The notes: generated from the letters alone by a model not told the origin. Numbered from the stretch's first letter, positions 44,105-53,132 are shown. The stretch: DNA of 64,000 nucleotides from Paenisporosarcina sp050269735 (GCF_050269735.1 NZ_JBNNIX010000001.1:434001-498000), one strand, 5' to 3'. Translations and numbers: made by a program.

Positions 44105-44617
44105 ATGGTGAAATTGGTTCGGCCAACGATTGATTTAAAGCCTGCTTACATGTCTTTTTACGAGGAATGGAAAGCAAGTGGCGAGGCAACGATTCCTTGG
44201 GTAATCGGCAAAGATCCAACTGATTTTGAAGGGATGGTACAGTCTTTACTCGAAGCTGAAAAAGGAATTGGTTTGCCAGAAGGTTGGGTACCTGATTCGA
44301 CCTATTGGTTAATTGATGAAGAATACCGCATTCTTGGCGTAGTCAATATTCGTCATAAATTAACTGAACACTTGATGAACGCTGGAGGACATATTGGATA
44401 TGGTATTCGTCCATCAGAACGCCAAAAAGGTTTTGCAACTGGACTATTGAAGTTGGCTCTGGAAAAAACAAGAGATCTTGGAATCGAACGGGCACTAGTT
44501 GTGTGTGATGCGATAAATGTCGGTTCAGAAAAAACCATCCAAAAAAATGGTGGTATTGAAGACACGAATTTTGTTGAAGATGATGGGAATGTGATTAAAC
44601 GGTATTGGATTGGCTAA
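44105..44617 (+). CDS. GNAT N-acetyltransferase
   Basis: ATG at 44105 follows AAGAGGTGAG; GTG at 44096 is inside that site. 170 residues: VRPTIDLKPAYMSFYEEW, VVNIRHKLTEHLMNAGGHIGYGIRPSERQKGFATGLLKLAL (acetyl-CoA loop RQKGFA) and INVGSEKTIQKNGG. This subgroup is common in Firmicutes, acceptor unknown. Starts 17 bp after the RsbR-like gene and could be co-transcribed. Confidence 0.88.
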   Translation: MVKLVRPTIDLKPAYMSFYEEWKASGEATIPWVIGKDPTDFEGMVQSLLEAEKGIGLPEGWVPDSTYWLIDEEYRILGVVNIRHKLTEHLMNAGGHIGYGIRPSERQKGFATGLLKLALEKTRDLGIERALVVCDAINVGSEKTIQKNGGIEDTNFVEDDGNVIKRYWIG

Positions 44618-44711
44618 AACTTTTTCTAAAGGTCAACAATGTATATCTGATAGATTTTTACCGCTATTTGTGATAGCATTACACTCTAAAGAAGTGAGGA
44701 CGTGACTGAAT

Positions 44712-45086
44712 ATGATTAAAATTGAAATGCCAAAACCAGACCTAACTATTGTTCAACGTGAACAAGACCGATCAAACGACGAGCCAGAGATTCCTTCAAT
44801 TTATGGTTTCATCGACTTCCACCAGATTGCACGCGACAAAGGCGGCATCATCATGTTTTACAACAAAGAAGAAGAGCTTTTGTTCGTAGGGAAAGCACGT
44901 AAAGTAAGACAACGTGTGAAAAAACATTTTGAAGATAATGTGTCACCACTTAAAGAGCACCGTGATGAAGTGGCAAAAATCAAGATTTTCTACGTTGACG
45001 ATGCAATGGAACGTGAAATTTATGAGACTTACGCAATCAACAAATTTGTTGCGAAGTACAATGTCGATAAGAAATTTACACATTAA
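44712..45086 (+). CDS. GIY-YIG nuclease-like protein (UvrC N-terminal type, YurQ-like)
   Basis: 124 residues holding a GIY-YIG-type fold: PSIYGFIDFHQI and GIIMFYNKEEELLFVGKARK (the -FVGK-A stretch corresponds to YIGKA), RVKKHF, and the Glu in EREIYETYAINKF. It resembles the isolated UvrC-like N-terminal domain YurQ of B. subtilis. Nuclease activity is unproven. ATG follows GAAGTGAGGACGTG. Confidence 0.83.
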   Translation: MIKIEMPKPDLTIVQREQDRSNDEPEIPSIYGFIDFHQIARDKGGIIMFYNKEEELLFVGKARKVRQRVKKHFEDNVSPLKEHRDEVAKIKIFYVDDAMEREIYETYAINKFVAKYNVDKKFTH

Positions 45087-45092
45087 TTAATG

Positions 45093-45123
45093 AAAGCTGT
45101 CCTTTAGAGGATGGCTTTTTTTA
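45093..45123 (+). terminator. Intrinsic terminator
   Basis: AAAGCTGTCCT / AGGATGGCTTT stem, 4-nt loop, T7. Confidence 0.9.
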
Positions 45124-45187
45124 TATACATTTTAATGTGCCATGAACCGAGCGTTCATGGTGTTTTTATTTCCACTTTAATCTTTGC

Positions 45188-45245
45188 TGAAGACCCCCGT
45201 AGGTGGCTGAAGCCAAGCCCACGGAAAGCGAAGTGGCGGGCCCTG
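45188..45245. repeat. Truncated GC-rich repeat
   Basis: GAAGACCCCCGTAGGTGGCT...CCCACGGAAAGCGAAGTGGCGGGCC is a GC-rich island in AT-rich DNA and looks like a decayed member of the family at 29476, 60860 and 61005. Nothing else beyond the operators below is seen in 45124-45432. Confidence 0.5.
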
Positions 45246-45332
45246 CTTTTTCTTGCTTAATTTGCATACCTAACTATATCTATTAACAAATACCGAAAGA
45301 GAAATGATATGTTATTTCTAATTTGCAAAAAT

Positions 45333-45396
45333 AATTACTTTTAAAGTAATTAAATTTACGCTCAAAATAAATTAATGTTGCATTAAAACGTAAATT
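45333..45396. promoter_or_regulatory. Palindromes upstream of the HTH/F1-beta-like gene
   Basis: AATTACTTTTAAAGTAATT (45333-45351) is a perfect palindrome with 9-bp arms around one base. AATTTACG (45353-45360) and CGTAAATT (45389-45396) form a second inverted repeat across 28 bp. They lie 37-100 bp before the ATG and are candidates for autoregulation by the HTH protein. Confidence 0.55.
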
Positions 45397-45432
45397 AATT
45401 TACTATAAAAAGTAACGAAGGGGGATAAATTG

Positions 45433-46473
45433 ATGGATAATATTCGTTTGAATGTGGCTTTACTTAGAAGGAAAGTTCCAAATTTAACGACTGCTGCAAA
45501 ATCAATTGGTATTCGACCGGCTACCGTGTCTAATCTATGTACTGGCAAGATTGATTTAGGAAAAGCGGAAGTTCGAACGTTGGTTGGTCTTGCATCACTT
45601 GCTAATTGTTCAGTTGACGAATTAATCATTCGAGGGGAGAAATTGAATATGATCGAAACGCAAATTAAGACTTTAGATTTCTTTGCACCGCTAGTAAAAG
45701 GCGGTACAACAGGAATTGTGGCTCGTCCAGGTATGGGGCAAGTGGTTATACTGGCTGAATTGATGCATCGTTTCAAAGAAAGCGACCTAACTACTGTCTT
45801 TTTACTCCCAACTGGGAATCATCCCGAACTTGTAGGTACAACGGAATTGGCTGATATTGTGACAACTACAATCGATGAAACATTCTCGACCTTAACTTCT
45901 CATAATGGAGAAGTGATTTTCATTACGGATAAGAGTTATATTGTTTCCGGTGAACTCCTGGAGTTACAGGAGAAATTATTGGCAGATTGTGTTCAAAACG
46001 TAACCACCATTCTTGTTGATTTATCCGGTGAAGTGGTGGAAGAAGACTTGCCTTACGGACCACTAGAAACGCTGTGGCAACTGGATGCCGATTTGGCAAG
46101 TCGCCACCAATACCCAGCGGTTCACCCGATATATTCCACGTCTTCGATTTTGGAAGGAATTGATTTGGACCAACGTCATTTTAACTTGAGGCAGCGTGCC
46201 CAAAAATTGTTACGCCGTTATCGTGAGTTGCGTTCTGTGGTTGCTGTTCATGGCATGGAGAAAATTCCTACTGCCGAGTTGGAAACATATCAAAGGGGAG
46301 AACGACTGGAAGCCTATTTCACTCAACCATTGTTTGTTGCAGAATCGGTAACAGGACAAAAAGGGCAATCAGTGGCAATGTCACAAACATTGCAAGATGT
46401 AGAGGCGATATTAGATGGCAAGGCTGATCAGCTATCTGTAGATGAATTGAAATACAGTGGAAGTTTAATGTAA
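45433..46473 (+). CDS. XRE-type HTH domain fused to a degenerate F1-ATPase beta-like domain
   Basis: ATG at 45433 (GGGGGATAAATTG upstream). 346 residues. Residues 1-66 form a Cro/C1-type HTH (TTAAKSIGIRPATVSNLCTG). From about 74 the protein follows ATP synthase beta: IETQIKTLDFFAPLVKGG (beta has ETGIKxxDLLAPxxKGG), then ARPGMGQV (97-104) where the P-loop should read GGAGVGKT, so the Lys and Thr are lost. Residues 214-346 match the beta C-terminal part (YPAVHPIYSTSSIL; LLRRYRELRSVVAVHGME; FTQPLFVAESVTG). The beta-barrel and the catalytic GERTREG segment are missing. ATP hydrolysis is thus unlikely; a nucleotide- or protein-sensing regulator is inferred. Confidence 0.87.
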   Translation: MDNIRLNVALLRRKVPNLTTAAKSIGIRPATVSNLCTGKIDLGKAEVRTLVGLASLANCSVDELIIRGEKLNMIETQIKTLDFFAPLVKGGTTGIVARPGMGQVVILAELMHRFKESDLTTVFLLPTGNHPELVGTTELADIVTTTIDETFSTLTSHNGEVIFITDKSYIVSGELLELQEKLLADCVQNVTTILVDLSGEVVEEDLPYGPLETLWQLDADLASRHQYPAVHPIYSTSSILEGIDLDQRHFNLRQRAQKLLRRYRELRSVVAVHGMEKIPTAELETYQRGERLEAYFTQPLFVAESVTGQKGQSVAMSQTLQDVEAILDGKADQLSVDELKYSGSLM

Positions 46474-46478
46474 TACCT

Positions 46479-46506
46479 AAAGAGTGGGAATGTCCCGCTC
46501 TTTTTT
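46479..46506 (+). terminator. Intrinsic terminator
   Basis: AAGAGTGGGA / TCCCGCTCTT stem, 3-nt loop, T-run. Confidence 0.9.
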
Positions 46507-46596
46507 ATATGTTTAAAAAAAGGGAATGAAGGAGTAAGTAGCGAAATAGTATATAGTTAGAATAATTAAATTATTAACTAAAGGGGAGAAACTCAG

Positions 46597-47046
46597 ATGA
46601 CGTTCAAAGTTCAACGAATAGAAGATTTGAAGAAAGTAGACGTATCGCAGTTGGTAACGGAAAGTGAAGAAGAAGGTTACCGTTTCTTAACTCGTTTAGT
46701 GAATGATTATGAAGATGGATCGAATACATTCAGTAAAGATGGTGAAGCGCTTTTCGGAGTGTGGGAAGGACCAGAGAAGTTGGTAGCCATCGGTGGTATC
46801 AATCGAAATCCGTATACAGAAAATAAAGATGAAGCTCGCTTAAGGAGATTTTATACGCTTGGAGATGCTCGACGCCAAGGGGTAGGATCCCAACTGTTGC
46901 AGGAGCTTGTAAACCATGCCAAAGGGAATTTCTCAAGAATCACATGTCGTACTGAATCCGCAAAAGCTGATGCTTTTTACCGGGCAAACGGATTTGAAGA
47001 GACACATGATACACCTGATACCACACATGTTCTGAAACTCGGTTAA
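46597..47046 (+). CDS. GNAT N-acetyltransferase
   Basis: 149 residues. LFGVWEGPEKLVAIGGINRNPY, RRFYTLGDARRQGVGSQLLQELV (acetyl-CoA loop RRQGVG) and DAFYRANGFEE are the usual GNAT strands. ATG follows AAAGGGGAGAAACTCAG. Acceptor unknown. Confidence 0.87.
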   Translation: MTFKVQRIEDLKKVDVSQLVTESEEEGYRFLTRLVNDYEDGSNTFSKDGEALFGVWEGPEKLVAIGGINRNPYTENKDEARLRRFYTLGDARRQGVGSQLLQELVNHAKGNFSRITCRTESAKADAFYRANGFEETHDTPDTTHVLKLG

Positions 47047-47080
47047 TTATTAAACTGATATCGGTATTCCATCAGCAAAA

Positions 47081-47130
47081 AGAATAACCTTTTAGAGGAG
47101 CGGGATAACGGGCTCCCCTTAAAGGTTATT
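47081..47130 (-). terminator. Long hairpin terminator at convergent gene ends
   Basis: AATAACCTTTTAGAGGAGC pairs with GCTCCCCTTAAAGGTTATT. On the minus strand it is followed by CTTTTTGC; it overlaps the last codons of the minus-strand gene. Confidence 0.75.
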
Positions 47131-47809
47131 CGACGATTTTAAAGGTTTTCAGCATATGGTAATACCTTGCACCATGCCCTTCAGCAGCTTCGAGGAAATA
47201 GAATTGGGTGATAACAAAGCTTCCTTCTTTTCCGTTACTGATGACGTAAGCATTGACGATTTTACTCTCGGCTTCATTGCCTTCTGAACCGTGTAACTGA
47301 AACCCCTTTACTGGTTCTGTTACTTCTTCAACTTCCCGTAGCTCAGGAAATTCTTTTTTTAGTTCGGCTTCAATATTACTAACAAGAACTTCTGGTTTCT
47401 CATCGGGAATTTGCCTGATTTCCATCGTCACATCCGGATAATTTACAGGTGCTGGGATAATAGGGGTAATGATATCTGATGTTTCATTGTGGGTTTGCTT
47501 GTAACGTGTTTCATCCACATAGATCACATATTCCGAATTTTTACCTTCAGTTAGCTGTAATTGGGTTTCTTCGTTCTCTCCCTCGATGCTTTGAATCACT
47601 TCTTTCTCAGGGAGAAACACTTCTTTAAATTCTTTAGTAAAAGCCGTTCGTTTATCCGTTTGCAAACTAAATGCAATCAACAAGGCTGCAGCAACTGCAA
47701 AGATGAGTGGAATTGTCCGATTCCTGTTTATAATTTTTTTCACGCCTTCCTTATTTGTTTTCTTTTGACTAAGTAACTCTTGTTCTAATTTATAGTCCTT
47801 CCAGAACAA
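47126..47809 (-). CDS. Single-pass membrane protein of unknown function
   Basis: 227 residues: cytoplasmic N-terminus (about 1-32, basic), one membrane helix (IPLIFAVAAALLIAFSL, about 33-50) and a large external domain rich in Glu with beta-strand character. The layout recalls membrane-anchored sporulation or anti-sigma-like proteins, but no family was recognised. No sigma factor gene is adjacent. The start is not strongly supported by a ribosome binding site. Confidence 0.65.
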   Translation of the reverse strand: MFWKDYKLEQELLSQKKTNKEGVKKIINRNRTIPLIFAVAAALLIAFSLQTDKRTAFTKEFKEVFLPEKEVIQSIEGENEETQLQLTEGKNSEYVIYVDETRYKQTHNETSDIITPIIPAPVNYPDVTMEIRQIPDEKPEVLVSNIEAELKKEFPELREVEEVTEPVKGFQLHGSEGNEAESKIVNAYVISNGKEGSFVITQFYFLEAAEGHGARYYHMLKTFKIVE

Positions 47810-48005
47810 TTGTTAAATGTTCTAATTACTACATTTGGCTTTATTTTGGCTGAAATATTTTTCAAGCTTTAAAAATAATTCTATAATAAGGTTAAGAATG
47901 CTGTTGATATTGAATGAAAAACGATAGCGGAACGTCCGGCTAGCGCAAATGTACGATAAACAATTGTATATTTTAAGAGACTTTTAATAAATCGGAGTGA
48001 TTGTA

Positions 48006-48416
48006 ATGGCAAGTGTAACAGGAATTGGTGGAGTCTTCTTTAAAAGTAAGGACCCTATAGCCTTACGTAACTGGTATAAAGAAAAATTAGGAATAGATTC
48101 GGATGAGTACGGCAAAATGTTTCTTTGGAATTCTGTAGAGCCACCAGGTATAGGGAGGACGATTTGGGCGCCGTTTAAAGAAGAGACGACTTATTTTGAA
48201 CCATCTCAGAAGCAGTTCATGATTAACTTCCGCGTAGATGATTTGGTTGAATTGGCTGAAGAACTCCAAACGAAAGGTGTCGAAATCCTAGCACCTATTT
48301 TGGAGGAAAGTTACGGAAAGTTTGCACACATTTTAGATTTAGAAGGAAACAAAATCGAATTGTGGGAACCTATGGGTGAAAACATTTTAGATTTGGCGAA
48401 TGAAGAGACAAGTTAA
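48006..48416 (+). CDS. VOC-family (glyoxalase-like) protein
   Basis: ATG at 48006 follows CGGAGTGA by 7 nt; a GTG at 47997 overlaps it. 136 residues with one VOC module: VTGIGGVFFKSKDPIALRNWYKEKLGI, FMINFRVDDLVELAEEL and HILDLEGNKIELWEP (Glu metal ligand). Substrate unknown. Confidence 0.87.
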   Translation: MASVTGIGGVFFKSKDPIALRNWYKEKLGIDSDEYGKMFLWNSVEPPGIGRTIWAPFKEETTYFEPSQKQFMINFRVDDLVELAEELQTKGVEILAPILEESYGKFAHILDLEGNKIELWEPMGENILDLANEETS

Positions 48417-48498
48417 ATAATTAATACTGGAGCATGCAAACTTTGTTGCATTATCTAATATTTTTGATATTTGAGCGGTTCCGTATGGAGAATAAAGA

Positions 48499-48543
48499 AA
48501 ACTAGAATCATTCGACAAAAAGTCGCATGATCTAGTTTTTTTG
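48499..48543. terminator. Bidirectional terminator
   Basis: AAACTAGAATCATTCGAC pairs with GTCGCATGATCTAGTTT around A5, then T-run. It overlaps the end of the next, minus-strand gene. Confidence 0.85.
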
Positions 48544-48831
48544 TTGTTTTATGTTGAGGTAGATACGAATGAGGGCAATGAGTAGCAACAGTCCTGAGCA
48601 AACCCATACAAAAAGCATGGAGAGACCCAAACCGATATTTGCATCGATAGCAGGATGAGATTGTTCATCAAATAGTGAATAAATGAAAGGCCCACTGATT
48701 CCTATAAATAAAGCGATGACGACAAGCCATCTTTTTGGAGACATAAGGGTGCTAGAAAAGAGAATGGTACCAAGTATAAGGGGAATCAACGTTTGCAATA
48801 ATTGAATCATTGTTTGAATGGGATCGGTCAT
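48532..48831 (-). CDS. Small membrane protein, 99 aa
   Basis: ATG at 48831 follows GAAGGAGAG and is preferred to 48858. Three hydrophobic segments (about 8-26, 33-52 and 70-93), no recognised family. Lies just downstream of the aminotransferase operon but has its own ribosome binding site and is separated by a terminator. Confidence 0.7.
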   Translation of the reverse strand: MTDPIQTMIQLLQTLIPLILGTILFSSTLMSPKRWLVVIALFIGISGPFIYSLFDEQSHPAIDANIGLGLSMLFVWVCSGLLLLIALIRIYLNIKQQKN

Positions 48832-48909
48832 TACGAAACTCTCCTTCCTTTTATCCATTATATGTTTGATATATCAATCTATGAAGGCGTTATCCAAAAT
48901 AATAGAGAA

Positions 48910-48938
48910 AGAGGCTGACTCAATAGTGAGTCAGCCTC
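48910..48938 (-). terminator. Terminator of the transporter/aminotransferase operon
   Basis: GAGGCTGACTCA / TGAGTCAGCCTC perfect 12-bp stem, 5-nt loop; T-rich TTTCTCTATTATTTT follows on the minus strand. Confidence 0.85.
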
Positions 48939-48953
48939 TAATCATTTCATTCT

Positions 48954-50279
48954 CTATTTACCTTCTAAACTCATTAATGTTTCTTCATATTCCAATAATG
49001 CCTCATCGAGTAATTGAAGTCCTACATCAATTTGTTCTTTTGTGACGATTAACGGTGGAATCATTCGAATGACTTCACCATGATTTCCGCAAAGATAGAA
49101 TAACACGCCTTTTTTTAGAGCTGAATCCAGAATTTTTAACAATCCTGCACCATTAGGTTGACCCGTTTGGGGATCAATGATTTCAATTCCTATCATTAAT
49201 CCGACAGCACGGATGCTGCCGATTACACGATGTCTTTTCTTCATCTCTTCAAGCTGTTGAACAGCATATGCACCCATTTGTTTTGTGTTTTCAAGGAGAT
49301 TTTCTTCTTTTATGATGTTCAATGTCGTCAATGCTACTGCACAAGCGATTGGATTTCCGCCAAATGTCGTACCATGACTGCCAAGTGGCCATTGCTTCAT
49401 TAATTCATTGGACGCAACCGTAGCACTAAGAGGTAAGCCAGATGCAATTCCTTTAGCTATTGCCATGATGTCTGGTGTAACATCGAATGTTTGTGCCGCA
49501 AACCATTCGCCTGTTCGGCCAAATCCAGTTTGTACTTCATCAAAAATAAGCAATATTTGATGACGGTCGCAAATTTCACGAACCTTTTTCAACCAGCCTT
49601 TTGGAGGGACAACATAGCCACCTTCACCCAGTACAGGCTCTAAAATTACGCAGGCGACTTCCTCAGGTGTGACTTGATGACTAAACAAAGTAGCGAAATC
49701 TTTCTCTAATTTCTCAATTACATAAGCTTCTGGATCTGAACCGGCCGGACATTCTTTCACATTTGCGTAAGGTACTTGATATGTAAGGCCTGATGGTTGC
49801 ATAAACTTACGGTATTTGCTTTTTGAGGTAGTAACACCCAACGCGCCTAATGACCGCCCGTGGAAACCACCTGTGAATGAAACGACATAAGGTCGTTTTG
49901 TTACATATTTGGCAAGTTTAAGTGCTCCTTCTACAGCTTCGGTACCGCTATTGGCGAAGAAAAAGCAATCCAGGTTACCGGGCATTATGTCGGCAAGTTC
50001 ATCTGCCAATCTTAAAATAGATTCATACATAATTACACCAGAGGGGCCATGCATTAAACCATCTGCTGCGTCTTTGATAGATTGAACTACTTTAGGATGT
50101 CTGTGACCGACATTTGTTACAGCAATACCAGACGTGAAATCAAGATATTCCTTTCCGTCAACTCCGAAGTAATAACAACCTTCTTCTTTGACGACAGGGA
50201 GGTTCGGATGATCTTTAGCCATACTCGGAGCTAAGCGATTTGGCATATTTTTGACCAGATGGTCCCATTTATTTTCCAT
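48954..50279 (-). CDS. Class III (omega) aminotransferase
   Basis: ATG at 50279 follows GGAGG with 8 nt spacing. 441 residues, PLP enzyme of the GABA/ornithine/taurine aminotransferase group: FANSGTEAVEGALKLAK, FTGGFHGRSLGALGVT, LIFDEVQTGFGRTG, and the PLP lysine in AIAKGIASGLPL. Last gene of an operon with a TauABC-like transporter and probably under the TyrR-like regulator, so the imported compound may be a primary amine such as taurine, hypotaurine or another omega-amino acid; this is inference. No sulfoacetaldehyde-processing gene is nearby. Confidence 0.9.
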   Translation of the reverse strand: MENKWDHLVKNMPNRLAPSMAKDHPNLPVVKEEGCYYFGVDGKEYLDFTSGIAVTNVGHRHPKVVQSIKDAADGLMHGPSGVIMYESILRLADELADIMPGNLDCFFFANSGTEAVEGALKLAKYVTKRPYVVSFTGGFHGRSLGALGVTTSKSKYRKFMQPSGLTYQVPYANVKECPAGSDPEAYVIEKLEKDFATLFSHQVTPEEVACVILEPVLGEGGYVVPPKGWLKKVREICDRHQILLIFDEVQTGFGRTGEWFAAQTFDVTPDIMAIAKGIASGLPLSATVASNELMKQWPLGSHGTTFGGNPIACAVALTTLNIIKEENLLENTKQMGAYAVQQLEEMKKRHRVIGSIRAVGLMIGIEIIDPQTGQPNGAGLLKILDSALKKGVLFYLCGNHGEVIRMIPPLIVTKEQIDVGLQLLDEALLEYEETLMSLEGK

Positions 50280-50333
50280 ACAATTGACCTCCAAGATCAT
50301 ATTGAGCATTATTTCGATTTGTAAAAACGGTTC

Positions 50334-51187
50334 TTACTTAATTGATTTTAGGCTTTCTTCACGAATGAGAGACAATAACTCTTCTTTGTAATGACCAAAT
50401 TCTGCAGTGTTTTTCATACTAAATTCCCGTGGTCTATCCAGTGTGATTGGAATTTTCTTTTTTAATCTTCCTGGTCTTGCGGTCATTACATATACCGAGT
50501 CAGCTAAAAAGATAGATTCATCGACATCGTGTGTGATAAATAAAATCGTTTTTTTCGACTCTTCCCATGCTTTAAGCAAAACTTCTTGCATGATGGATCT
50601 TGTTTGCGCATCAAGTGCTCCAAATGGTTCGTCCATCAATAATATTTTCGGATTGTTAGCCAATGCGCGTGCAATAGCTACGCGTTGTTTCATACCGCCG
50701 GATAATTGAATGGGATAGTGCTTTTCAAAACCTTCCAGCCCGATTAATTGCAGGTAGTGTCTTGCGATATCGTCTCGCTCTTTTGAGAAACACCATTTAA
50801 CTTCAAGCCGAATGTAATATTTTCTTTAACATTTAACCAGGGGTACAAAGTGTAAGATTGAAAGACCATGCCGCGATCCGGTCCAGGTCCGTTAATTTCT
50901 TGTCCATCAAGCAAAACCTGACCCGAAGTAGACTCTTCCAAGCCCGCTACGATACGTAGTATGGTTGATTTTCCACATCCGGACGGCCCTAAAATGGTGA
51001 CGAACTCACCATCTTCCACAGTAAAAGATGTTTTTTCGAGCGCTGTGGTTTCTCCAGATTTCGTTTTAAATATTTTTCCTACATCATTAATTTCCAATTT
51101 TGGTGTAATAATTCTGGGAGCTGTTTTTCCTTCATTTCTTAAGTCCGATGCTCCTATTGCATTCACTTCTAGTTTTGGTGCGACCAT
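50334..51187 (-). pseudogene. TauB/SsuB-type ABC ATPase gene with a single-base frameshift
   Basis: The first frame (ATG 51187 after AAAGGATGG) holds Walker A GPSGCGKST, Q-loop MVFQSYTLYPW and runs out of frame after LNGVSQK. The next frame continues ERDDIARHYLQLIGLEGF, then LSGGMKQRVAIARAL, Walker B ILLMDEPFGALD and ITHDVDE. Adding one T to the TTTT at 50781-50784 (A5 instead of A4 on the coding strand) restores one full 284-codon frame. It is either a recent inactivating mutation, phase variation or a sequencing error. The N-terminus also carries an unusual 40-residue extension. Confidence 0.88.
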
Positions 51188-51188
51188 C

Positions 51189-51986
51189 TTAATAACCATC
51201 CTTTCTCATCCATGAAAACGAAGCGCGGTAAATGGATTTGAACATGATATCAGTAATAAGTCCGAGCAAACCGATAATTAAAATACCGACGATAATTTTC
51301 TCAGGTTGCAGGAAGCGGGAGGCTTGCATAATCATGTAGCCTAAGCCGCTGGAAGCTCCAACAATTTCTGCTACCACTAAGTACGTCCACGCCCAGCCAA
51401 ACGTAATACGCAGCGTATCTACGATTCCCGGTAATGAAGCGGGTAAAATAACTTTAGTGAAAATTTGAGAATTCTTGGCACCAAGTGTATAAGAAACATC
51501 GATTAAATCGTTTTGCACGTTTTTGGTAACATCCATAACCATGAGTGTAAGTTGGAAAAACGTACCTAAGAAAATAACGGCCATTTTCTCGGATTCACCA
51601 AGACCAATCCACAAAATTAATAATGGAATAAATGCGGATGCAGGCATGTATCGAATAAACCCAATAATGGGTTCAAAAGCACCTTCCATAATTCGTAATG
51701 ATCCCATGAGTATTCCTAGAGGAATGCCTATTAATGCGGCGATAAGAAATCCTGTAAATACCCTAGAAAAACTGATACCGATATCAGAGAAAATCTCTCC
51801 GCTCATAAACATTTCTGTTGCTGTAGCTAAGACCGCGGTAGGGGTAGGTAAGAACAAGGGATTTACAAATCCGCTGTAACTTAGGAGAGACCAGATTCCA
51901 AGAACAACAATGAATGTGAAAAAACCTGCAGAAGTATAAATCTTTTTAGGTATCTCTTTATTTGGTGTAAACCATTTGGTTCCCAT
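51189..51986 (-). CDS. ABC transporter permease, TauC/SsuC type
   Basis: ATG at 51986 follows TGGAGGG by 6 nt; the longer frame from 52058 lacks a site. 265 residues, six helices, NPLFLPTPTAVLATATEMF near the N-terminus and EAA loop SYTLGAKNSQIFTKVILPASLPG. Its stop lies one base before the ATPase start. Works with the binding protein encoded upstream. Confidence 0.9.
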   Translation of the reverse strand: MGTKWFTPNKEIPKKIYTSAGFFTFIVVLGIWSLLSYSGFVNPLFLPTPTAVLATATEMFMSGEIFSDIGISFSRVFTGFLIAALIGIPLGILMGSLRIMEGAFEPIIGFIRYMPASAFIPLLILWIGLGESEKMAVIFLGTFFQLTLMVMDVTKNVQNDLIDVSYTLGAKNSQIFTKVILPASLPGIVDTLRITFGWAWTYLVVAEIVGASSGLGYMIMQASRFLQPEKIIVGILIIGLLGLITDIMFKSIYRASFSWMRKDGY

Positions 51987-52139
51987 ATCGTACCCTCCAT
52001 CTATGTATGTATTTGGATTTGAGCTTAACTTGAATAGGAAAAAACCAACACCTATCAAGTTAAACCCTGAATATCAATCACCAAGATGGTACGTGACAAT
52101 TCATACATCCTATTTAAAAATGATTAGCTTATTAATTTG

Positions 52140-53132
52140 TTACTTTGGAAGAAAACTTCCATTCACAACATCATCTGCTTTTAAGTCTTTCTCTAGCATG
52201 TCTTGATCTTTATAAAACTGAATAGCATTTTCTGCTGATTGATAAATAGAACCTTTCTCGCTTTCAGTTCCAAATAATTTCGCATTATCTTCTTTTGTAA
52301 AGAATTTCAATCCAGTTACTGTTGCTTCAAATTCTTTTACGTCGATATTTAGACCTTTTGCCATAATTTCATTTGCTTCTTTTTCATTTTCTTTCCAGTA
52401 ATCCATCGCTTCACCCATAGCTTTTACAAATGCTTTAATATCCTCTGGACGTTCTTTTATTACGTCCTCTTTAAAAGCAACTGTATCTAGGATGATGCCA
52501 GGCAGATCTTTTGTTGTTAGTAAAACTTTTCCGTTAGCTTCTGCACCTTTAGTCAACCAAGGTTCCCATGTAACAGCGGCATCTACTTTACCAGCTGCAA
52601 ATGCGGCACCAGCGTCACCCGCTGACATTTGAACAACAGTAATATCATCTTGCGTTAAACCACCTTGCTCTAATGCTGTTAAGGCAAGCATTTGGCTAGT
52701 TGAACCAACTTCAAAAGCAACTTGTTTGCCTTTCAAGTCTTTCACATCGTTAATATCATTTTTTACGAGAATTCCATCACCGCCGTATGAATCATCCAAT
52801 AACCATACAACTTGAACAGGAATATCAGCTCCTGCTAATGTAACTTGTACATCTAAAGCAGTCGCCATGCCGTCAATTTTGCCACCAGCTAGTGCAGCTT
52901 TACGTTCTCCTAAACCTTCAATAATTGAAAGCTCTACATCTACACCATTTTTCTCGAAAAAGCCTTTTTCCTTCGCTAAGAACAGTGGTCCATAGCCTGT
53001 CCATGTAGGAAGAGTTACTTTTAACGGTTCTCCTGAACTACCAGAAGCAGTGGATTCTCCTTCTTTACCACATGCGCCCAACATGACTAGCAACATAAGT
53101 GAACATAATACTAACAACCATTTTTTCATCAT
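52140..53132 (-). CDS. ABC transporter substrate-binding lipoprotein, NMT1/TauA-like
   Basis: 330 residues (or 329 from the second of two adjacent ATGs), lipoprotein signal ending MLGA-C. Mature part: LPTWTGYGPLFLAKEKGFFEKN, ALAGGKIDGMATALD, VAFEVGSTSQMLALTAL and AAFAAGKVDAAVTWEPWL, all typical of nitrate/sulfonate/taurine binding proteins. First gene of the operon, GGGGGAAATT before the start. Ligand not predictable. Confidence 0.9.
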   Translation of the reverse strand: MMKKWLLVLCSLMLLVMLGACGKEGESTASGSSGEPLKVTLPTWTGYGPLFLAKEKGFFEKNGVDVELSIIEGLGERKAALAGGKIDGMATALDVQVTLAGADIPVQVVWLLDDSYGGDGILVKNDINDVKDLKGKQVAFEVGSTSQMLALTALEQGGLTQDDITVVQMSAGDAGAAFAAGKVDAAVTWEPWLTKGAEANGKVLLTTKDLPGIILDTVAFKEDVIKERPEDIKAFVKAMGEAMDYWKENEKEANEIMAKGLNIDVKEFEATVTGLKFFTKEDNAKLFGTESEKGSIYQSAENAIQFYKDQDMLEKDLKADDVVNGSFLPK

